From positions 1 to 10,628 of the forward strand of contig JALRCP010000159.1 of NCBI GenBank assembly GCA_023257325.1: a stretch of DNA of 10,628 nt, read 5' to 3'. The stretch is from Polynucleobacter sp. Its GTDB lineage: Bacteria > Pseudomonadota > Gammaproteobacteria > Burkholderiales > Burkholderiaceae. Positions 6,101 to 10,628 of the stretch are shown here, piece by piece. Position 1 is the first letter of the stretch; every line of letters starts with the position of its first letter. The notes under the pieces were generated by a model. The model worked only from the letters and a program-made list of their open reading frames with translations. It did no database searches and was not told where the DNA came from. A program made the translations under genes and the position numbers.

Positions 6101-8410
6101 ATGAGCCAACCACGCCAACCTGTTAGACCTCCCTCACGTTTAGGGGGTGGGCACCATGCCCGCAAACCCAAACGAAACTGGCAACAGTATTTCATTCGCT
6201 GGGGAATATTTTTAGGTAGCGCTGGCCTGATCCTAATTGGCTTGGTCATTGTGTATGCCTTGGTCGTAGCCAGACCCAATCTTCCAGACCTAGATACCAT
6301 CACCGATTACAAACCAAAGATTCCACTTCGTATCTATACAGCTGACAATGCCTTGATTGGTGAGTTCGGCGAAGAACGGCGTAACGTCATCGCTATTGAA
6401 GACATGCCGACTTATTTAAAAAATGCGGTCGTAGCCATTGAAGATGAACGTTTTTATGAACATGGCGGTGTTGATTATTGGGGCGTATTAAGAGCCACCT
6501 TAGCGAATTTGCGTGGCAGATTAGCCCAAGGTGCTTCAACAATCACCATGCAAGTGGCTAGAAACTTTTTCTTAAGCAATGAAAAGTCATTCAGCCGAAA
6601 AATCTATGAAGTTTTGTTGGCTTGGAAGATTGAAGCCAATTTATCGAAAGAACAAATTCTTGAGTTGTACATGAACCAGATTTACTTAGGCCAAAGAGCC
6701 TACGGTTTTGGAAGTGCCGCCCAAATTTATTTTGGTAAAGACATTCAAAGAATTTCGATTGCTGAAGCTGCCATGCTTGCAGGTCTTCCTAAAGCCCCGT
6801 CTGCATACAACCCGGTAGTGAATTATCGACGTGCAAAAATTCGTCAGGAATATATTTTGCAAAGAATGCGTGATTTGAAAATGATCACGCCCAGCCAATA
6901 TGAATCCGCCATGAGCGAATCATTGCATGTACGTGGAGTCGGCAGAGAGTTCACTACCAAAGCAGACTTTGCCTCTGAAATGGTTCGACAATTACTCATC
7001 AGTGAATATGGCGACGGCATTTACACCCAAGGCATGTCTGTCATTACAACGATTCGCAAATCAGAACAAGAAGCCGCTTACTCCGCAGTTCGTAAAGGCA
7101 TCATGGATTATGAGTTGCGCCATAAATATCGTGGCCCAGAAGGCTTTATTAAGCTTCCAGAAAACCCCACCGAAAGACAGCGCGCTATTGACGATGTTTT
7201 AAGTGACCACCCCAGCAGCGATGATTTACTGGCTGGAGTTGTCATCGAGGCCAATCCAAAAGAAATTCAGGCGGTGATTGCTACAGGCGATACGGTCACC
7301 ATCAAAGGGGATGACTTGAAATTAGGCGCGGTGGCTTTATCTGAAAAGGCACAGCCTAAACAACAAATCAAACGCGGTGCAATCATTCGTGTGCTTCCAT
7401 TTGAAGGTCGCTGGCTATTGGCTCAAATGCCTCAAGTTGAAGCGGCATTTGTTGCTCTAGATACTCATGACGGCGGCATTCGAGCTTTGGTAGGCGGATT
7501 TGATCACAACAGAAATAAATACAACCACGTTTCTCAAGCACAACGTCAACCGGGTTCATCGTTCAAGCCTTTTGTGTATGCCGCCGCCCTAGAGAAAGGC
7601 ATCATGCCGAACACGCTTGTGAATGATGCGCCACTATCGATCAGCAGTCTAGAAACAGGTAGTCAAATGTGGGAACCTAAAAACTACGACGGTAAGTTTG
7701 AAGGTCAAATGCGTTTACGCACTGCCTTAGCGAAATCGAAAAATTTGGTATCTGTTCGTGTCATTCGAAAAATTGGTCCCAAATATGCACAAAACTTTGT
7801 GCAACGATTTGGTTTTGAAGCAGAAAAACATCCCCCTTATTTAACTATGGCTTTGGGCGCTGGCTCAGTGACTCCGTTACAACTAGCGACTGGTTACGGT
7901 GTATTTGCGAATGGTGGATATCGGGTTGAGCCTTATCTCATTAGCAAGGTGATTGATGCAAAGGGCAATGTATTGTTTGAAGCAACTCCACCCAAGGCAG
8001 GCGATAGTAGTTTGCGAGTTTTAGATGCGCGCACAGCCTTTGTAATGGATAGTCTTTTACAAGAAGTTACTAAAACTGGTACCGCTGCGAGCGCTCGCCC
8101 AGCCCTTAGTCGCTCAGACATCGCTGGTAAAACAGGCACCACCAATGAATCAATGGATGCTTGGTTTGCAGGTTATCAGTCTAATATCGTCGCGGTTGCC
8201 TGGATGGGATTTGATAAACCCAAAAGCCTAGGTGACCGTGAAACTGGTGGTGGCCTGGCCCTACCGATGTGGATTCGTTACATGAAAACGGCCTTGAATG
8301 GCATGCCTGAAACAAGTCGAGCCGTTCCCGCAGGGGTAGCACAACAGGATGGTGATTGGGTGATTCCTGAGTTCATCCCATTCTTTGGCAGAACAACGGT
8401 CTTAGAATAA
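6101..8410 (+). CDS. mrcA: Penicillin-binding protein 1A, bifunctional peptidoglycan synthase (class A PBP)
   Basis: This 769-residue inner-membrane enzyme polymerises lipid II into glycan strands and crosslinks the stem peptides in the periplasm. A basic cytoplasmic tail precedes one membrane anchor at about 33-55. The GT51 transglycosylase domain (about 80-255) carries EDERFYEHGG (114-123) with catalytic Glu114, and GASTITMQVARNFF (144-157). A middle OB-like segment of the PBP1A type lies at about 330-445. The transpeptidase domain (about 450-725) has the SxxK motif with nucleophile Ser486 (GSSFKP), the SxN motif Ser546-Lys-Asn548, and KTG at 677-679. All catalytic residues are intact and the length is normal. 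The ATG at 6101 is the only sensible start before the membrane segment, though it has no ribosome binding site. The gene is divergent from the pil operon, as often seen for ponA/mrcA in proteobacteria. Confidence 0.97.
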   Translation: MSQPRQPVRPPSRLGGGHHARKPKRNWQQYFIRWGIFLGSAGLILIGLVIVYALVVARPNLPDLDTITDYKPKIPLRIYTADNALIGEFGEERRNVIAIEDMPTYLKNAVVAIEDERFYEHGGVDYWGVLRATLANLRGRLAQGASTITMQVARNFFLSNEKSFSRKIYEVLLAWKIEANLSKEQILELYMNQIYLGQRAYGFGSAAQIYFGKDIQRISIAEAAMLAGLPKAPSAYNPVVNYRRAKIRQEYILQRMRDLKMITPSQYESAMSESLHVRGVGREFTTKADFASEMVRQLLISEYGDGIYTQGMSVITTIRKSEQEAAYSAVRKGIMDYELRHKYRGPEGFIKLPENPTERQRAIDDVLSDHPSSDDLLAGVVIEANPKEIQAVIATGDTVTIKGDDLKLGAVALSEKAQPKQQIKRGAIIRVLPFEGRWLLAQMPQVEAAFVALDTHDGGIRALVGGFDHNRNKYNHVSQAQRQPGSSFKPFVYAAALEKGIMPNTLVNDAPLSISSLETGSQMWEPKNYDGKFEGQMRLRTALAKSKNLVSVRVIRKIGPKYAQNFVQRFGFEAEKHPPYLTMALGAGSVTPLQLATGYGVFANGGYRVEPYLISKVIDAKGNVLFEATPPKAGDSSLRVLDARTAFVMDSLLQEVTKTGTAASARPALSRSDIAGKTGTTNESMDAWFAGYQSNIVAVAWMGFDKPKSLGDRETGGGLALPMWIRYMKTALNGMPETSRAVPAGVAQQDGDWVIPEFIPFFGRTTVLE

Positions 8411-8422
8411 ATTCAGATTGGC

Positions 8423-8794
8423 TTAGATTGGTTGAATTGTCAGCGGTACTTTTGCCTGCGCAGAGGCCAAACGGCTTAACTCACTGAACAACTCAGCACC
8501 CGACTTGGTATCTATCCAGAGAGGTTGACTCAAGGTGCCAGCCCAACGGTAATGAAAACCCCCCTCTTTGGCAGCCACCCAAATTTCTTGCAAAGGTGCT
8601 TGGGTGTTCACCACAATGACACTTTTGTCTTCAAACTGAATATTCACCACATTGCCGCCCTGACGAGAAATATCAAGATCAAGGTCTGTTTTCTGAAAAG
8701 CTTCTTCCAAAGAAGTTTCAATGGCTCTTAAGGTTTTTTCTGCGACAGTGTAAAAAGCGCTATCGGTTAAGGTTTCTACGTTGTTGTTCGTCAT
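8423..8794 (-). CDS. cyaY: Iron-sulfur cluster assembly protein CyaY (frataxin homologue)
   Basis: CyaY is a small cytoplasmic iron-binding protein that modulates cysteine desulfurase during Fe-S cluster assembly. The fold signature is clear: an N-terminal acidic helix (AIETSLEEAF), strands VVNIQFEDKSVIVVNTQ, and the highly conserved PLQEIWVAAKEGGFHYRW leading to LWIDTKSGAELFSELSRLAS. I chose the ATG at 8792-8794, giving 123 residues starting MTNNNVETL, because family members are about 105-115 long. An ATG at 8807-8809 and a GTG at 8825-8827 are in-frame alternatives. None of the three has a convincing ribosome binding site, and the GTG would lie upstream of the likely transcript start. It is convergent with mrcA (12 nt apart) and divergent from lptM. 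The neighbourhood cyaY-lptM-lysA is familiar in proteobacteria. Confidence 0.93.
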   Translation of the reverse strand: MTNNNVETLTDSAFYTVAEKTLRAIETSLEEAFQKTDLDLDISRQGGNVVNIQFEDKSVIVVNTQAPLQEIWVAAKEGGFHYRWAGTLSQPLWIDTKSGAELFSELSRLASAQAKVPLTIQPI

Positions 8795-8826
8795 TTTTAG
8801 ATTGGCCATGCTATAGTCAGCGATCA

Positions 8827-8834
8827 CTTATAAA
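8827..8834. promoter_or_regulatory. Overlapping TATA boxes for divergent cyaY and lptM
   Basis: The palindromic core TTATAA gives TATAAA on the plus strand (8829-8834) and TATAAG on the minus strand (8827-8832), so one site could serve as -10 in both directions. Plus-strand initiation would fall near 8841, only about 3 nt before the lptM ATG. Minus-strand initiation would fall near 8820, before the two ATG candidates for cyaY. No strong -35 was found on either side. Confidence 0.35.
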
Positions 8835-8843
8835 CTAATTACT

Positions 8844-9011
8844 ATGCGTTCAATTGTATCTAGGACTTGTATTCTTTGTTTGGCATTGTCCCTTTTAGGA
8901 TGTGGGGTACGTGGCCCGTTGACTTTACCGAATATTCCACCTAGCCCAACGGCCCCCGAAAAAGCAGAACCCACTGAAAAACAATGGCCGCCCGCCAAGG
9001 ATTCAAAATGA
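8844..9011 (+). CDS. lptM: Small lipoprotein LptM (YifL family)
   Basis: This 55-residue gene encodes a short outer-membrane lipoprotein. LptM (formerly YifL) assists oxidative maturation of the LPS translocon LptD in enterobacteria. The translation is MRSIVSRTCILCLALSLLGC followed by GVRGPLTLPNIPPSP: a basic N-terminus, a hydrophobic stretch and a lipobox LLGC with Cys20 as the lipidated residue. The GCGxRGPLTLP pattern just after the cysteine is the family hallmark. The rest is Pro/Lys/Glu-rich and probably disordered. The stop overlaps the lysA start (ATGA at 9008-9011), and the lptM-lysA pairing is widespread in proteobacteria. The start has no ribosome binding site, but a TATAAA box lies 9 nt upstream, so the message may be almost leaderless. 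Recognition rests on lipobox, motif and position. Confidence 0.88.
   Translation: MRSIVSRTCILCLALSLLGCGVRGPLTLPNIPPSPTAPEKAEPTEKQWPPAKDSK
8997..9001 (+). promoter_or_regulatory. Ribosome binding site that decides the lysA start
   Basis: AAGGA lies inside the 3' end of lptM, 6 nt before the ATG at 9008. It selects that ATG over the in-frame ATG at 8984, which has no such sequence and lies deep within lptM. Confidence 0.75.
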
Positions 9012-10303
9012 GCCAAATTCCTCACTTAAATGGATTTTCCATTAAAAATAACGAGTGGCACGCAGAAAATGTTCCTTTATCGGCTATTGCAGAACAATAT
9101 GGAACGCCAGCCTATGTCTATAGCAAAAAAGCCTTGACTGATGCATTCAACGCTTATGAAAAAGCTTGCATCAAGCCAAATGGACAACGTCGTGCTCAAG
9201 TTCACTATGCCATGAAGGCCAATAGTAATTTGGCCATTTTGAATGTATTTGCAAAACTAGGGGCTGGTTTTGATATCGTCAGCGCAGGCGAATTAGCCAG
9301 AGTATTGGCCGCTGGCGGCTCTGCCAAAAAAGTAGTTTTTTCAGGCGTAGGCAAAAGTAAATCTGAAATGATCGCCGCCCTCAAGGCTGGCGTGAAATGT
9401 TTCAATCTTGAATCGATACCCGAACTATCTAGGCTCAATGAAGTCGCGGCGAGTTTGGGCATGAAGGCGCCGATCTCATTACGCGTGAATCCTGATGTAG
9501 ATCCAAAAACACATCCGTACATTTCAACGGGCTTAAAAGGCAATAAGTTTGGTATTGCCTATGATGAAGTGATCAAGACTTATCAAGCAGCGGCACAAAT
9601 GAGTCATTGTGAGATTGTCGGAATTGACTGCCACATCGGATCACAAATCACAGAAATTAGTCCTTACTTAGACGCCTTAGATCGAGTACTTGATTTAATT
9701 AAAGCACTGGCTGATCAAGGAATTCAGATTCATCATTTAGATATTGGTGGCGGATTAGGCATCAGTTACACCAGTGAAACTCCACCAGCGATCACTGAGT
9801 TTGCCAACACCTTGTTAGATCACATTGAAGCCAAAGGTTTTGGTCATCTTGAGGTGTTATTTGAACCAGGACGATCATTGGTTGGCAACGCAGGTTTGCT
9901 ACTAACCACCATTGAATACCTCAAGCCAGGTGAAACAAAAAACTTTTGCATTGTGGATGCTGCCATGAATGATTTAATGCGCCCCGCAATGTACGACGCC
10001 TATCATGCAATCGTTCCTGTGAAATTATCTAATCAAAGTAAGGCAAATTCTGTCAGCTATGACATTGTGGGTCCCATTTGCGAATCTGGTGACTGGTTGG
10101 GCAAAGATCGTGAGTTAGCTGTGCAGCCTGGCGATTACTTGGCGATTCTTTCTGCGGGTGCTTATGGTTTTACGATGAGCTCAAACTACAACACACGTGG
10201 CAGAGCAGCTGAAGTGATGGTTGATGGCGATCAAGTTCACATCATTAGAGAGCGTGAAACAATCGAGAGTCTATTTGCCAATGAAAAACTGCTACCCAAT
10301 TAA
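9008..10303 (+). CDS. lysA: Diaminopimelate decarboxylase
   Basis: LysA is the PLP-dependent enzyme that decarboxylates meso-2,6-diaminopimelate to L-lysine, the last lysine step, drawing on a peptidoglycan precursor. With the ATG at 9008 the protein has 431 residues, a normal length. The PLP lysine is Lys70 in HYAMKANSN. His209 lies in CHIGSQ, the phosphate-binding glycine loop is GGGLG (247-251), and EPGR (286-289) follows. CESGD (358-362) supplies the Cys and Glu of the second subunit's active site. AGAYGFTMSSNYN near the C-terminus holds Tyr386. These define a fold-III decarboxylase specific for DAP rather than ornithine or arginine. The start overlaps the lptM stop by 4 nt and has AAGGA at 6 nt; a longer form from 8984 adds eight residues but is less likely. 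The stop codon lies in the loop of a hairpin that may end the convergent transcript. Confidence 0.97.
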   Translation: MSQIPHLNGFSIKNNEWHAENVPLSAIAEQYGTPAYVYSKKALTDAFNAYEKACIKPNGQRRAQVHYAMKANSNLAILNVFAKLGAGFDIVSAGELARVLAAGGSAKKVVFSGVGKSKSEMIAALKAGVKCFNLESIPELSRLNEVAASLGMKAPISLRVNPDVDPKTHPYISTGLKGNKFGIAYDEVIKTYQAAAQMSHCEIVGIDCHIGSQITEISPYLDALDRVLDLIKALADQGIQIHHLDIGGGLGISYTSETPPAITEFANTLLDHIEAKGFGHLEVLFEPGRSLVGNAGLLLTTIEYLKPGETKNFCIVDAAMNDLMRPAMYDAYHAIVPVKLSNQSKANSVSYDIVGPICESGDWLGKDRELAVQPGDYLAILSAGAYGFTMSSNYNTRGRAAEVMVDGDQVHIIRERETIESLFANEKLLPN

Positions 10304-10316
10304 TTGAGGTAGCAGT
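10284..10316 (-). terminator. Intrinsic terminator of the ccsB transcript, inside the 3' end of lysA
   Basis: On the minus strand ACTGCTACC (10308-10316) and GGTAGCAGT (10288-10296) form a perfect 9-bp stem with an 11-nt loop. The stem is followed directly by further Ts (TTTTT counting the last stem base, 10284-10288). It lies about 40 nt beyond the ccsB stop and overlaps the last lysA codons. In the plus direction no T-run follows, so it suits only minus-strand termination. Confidence 0.65.
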
Positions 10317-10323
10317 CAATGAT

Positions 10324-10349
10324 GGACTTCAAGTGAATACTTGAAGTCC
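10324..10349. terminator. Perfect 11-bp hairpin between convergent lysA and ccsB
   Basis: GGACTTCAAGT (10324-10334) and ACTTGAAGTCC (10339-10349) are perfect reverse complements around the tetraloop GAAT. The element lies 20 nt after the lysA stop and 6 nt before the ccsB stop. Neither side has a T-tract, so it is not a classical Rho-independent terminator. It could protect the 3' ends of both messages from nucleases or support termination. It is placed as a terminator-type element by position only. Confidence 0.5.
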
Positions 10350-10355
10350 TATGGC

Positions 10356-10628
10356 TTACAGAGTTCCGTAGCTATGCAAGCCAGACAAGAACATGTTGAC
10401 GCCAATGAAAGCAAAGGTGGTCACAAACAAACCAATCAATGCCCACCAAGCGGCCACAATGCCACGCAAGCCCTTCATCAAACGCATGTGTAACCAGGCG
10501 GCATAATTCAACCAGACAATCAATGCCCAGGTTTCTTTAGGATCCCAACTCCAATACCCACCCCATGCTTCAGCGGCCCACAAGGCACCCAAAATAGTAG
10601 CGATGGTGAAGAAGGCAAAACCCACTGC
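10356..10628 (-). CDS. ccsB: Cytochrome c biogenesis protein CcsB (ResC/CcsA type), C-terminal part, cut by window edge
   Basis: The last 90 residues of a System II cytochrome c assembly protein are visible. With a ResB partner it delivers haem across the membrane and attaches it to apocytochrome c in the periplasm. The diagnostic tryptophan-rich WWD segment is present as WGGYWSWDPKETWALIVWL, followed by two further hydrophobic segments and NMFLSGLHSYG near the C-terminus, where a conserved His serves the family as haem ligand. The frame is open through the right edge. The GTG at 10623-10625 is an internal valine, not a start. The gene is convergent with lysA. The symbol follows beta-proteobacterial usage; resC or ccsA are used for the same protein elsewhere. 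Confidence 0.93.
   Translation of the reverse strand, partial: AVGFAFFTIATILGALWAAEAWGGYWSWDPKETWALIVWLNYAAWLHMRLMKGLRGIVAAWWALIGLFVTTFAFIGVNMFLSGLHSYGTL

Noticed and set aside
8408..8440. Terminator between convergent mrcA and cyaY
   Set aside because: AATTCA and TGAATT can pair but leave a 17-nt loop with no T-tract, and the AGATTGG direct repeat (8415 and 8425) is too short to mean much; no convincing terminator was found.
9205..9543. 112-codon minus-strand frame inside lysA
   Set aside because: It is antisense to the PLP-binding core of lysA, and no promoter or ribosome binding site is visible.
1..10628. A large undescribed defence or secretion system
   Set aside because: Every long frame is a recognised housekeeping family or a small partner of one. 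The unusual signals are limited to the RAYT/REPIN pair, the condensed pil locus and the regulatory spacers.

Overview
The window looks like core chromosome of a low-GC member of the Burkholderiales, most like a freshwater Polynucleobacter. I infer this from gene order (mrcA divergent from a pil-aroK-aroB-dgt-gltB run, then cyaY, lptM-lysA and a CcsB-type cytochrome c assembly gene) and from protein character, not from a database match. Almost all of it is coding. The longest stretch without a gene is about 220 bases (629-849). I see no rRNA, tRNA, CRISPR array, phage gene or complete insertion sequence.

Minus-strand block (1-5961), read right to left: a small membrane protein with a PilP/GspC-like C-terminal domain, a short PilQ-type secretin, shikimate kinase (aroK), 3-dehydroquinate synthase (aroB), a dGTPase-like HD phosphohydrolase (dgt), a REP-associated (RAYT-type) Y1 transposase-like protein, and the N-terminal 209 codons of glutamate synthase large subunit (gltB), which runs off the left edge. 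From the PilP-like gene to the RAYT gene, neighbours overlap by 4 nt or lie within about 10 nt, so they look like one transcription unit. gltB has its own candidate promoter in the 221-nt gap, and that gap also carries REP/REPIN-like inverted repeats next to the RAYT gene.

Plus-strand and right-hand block (6101-10628): mrcA, a bifunctional class A penicillin-binding protein, is divergent from the pil operon across a 139-nt spacer containing five copies of GTCAG/CTGAC. Then come cyaY (minus, frataxin-like), a 55-residue lipoprotein lptM and lysA (diaminopimelate decarboxylase), both plus and overlapping, and the C-terminal part of a cytochrome c assembly protein (ccsB, minus) that runs off the right edge.

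Together the genes cover aromatic and nitrogen assimilation (aroK, aroB, gltB), nucleotide pool control (dgt), cell-envelope construction (mrcA, lptM, and lysA, which consumes the peptidoglycan precursor meso-DAP), a reduced pilus/DNA-uptake secretin pair, iron-sulfur chemistry (cyaY) and cytochrome c maturation. Most of this is ordinary housekeeping. The points worth a second look are: the RAYT protein with Phe at the position expected for the catalytic Tyr, placed directly behind dgt; its adjacent REPIN-like repeats; the pil locus condensed to two genes with no pilM, pilN or pilO; the repeat-rich mrcA/pil spacer with a perfect TATAAT set for a leaderless mrcA transcript; and nested hairpins between lysA and ccsB.
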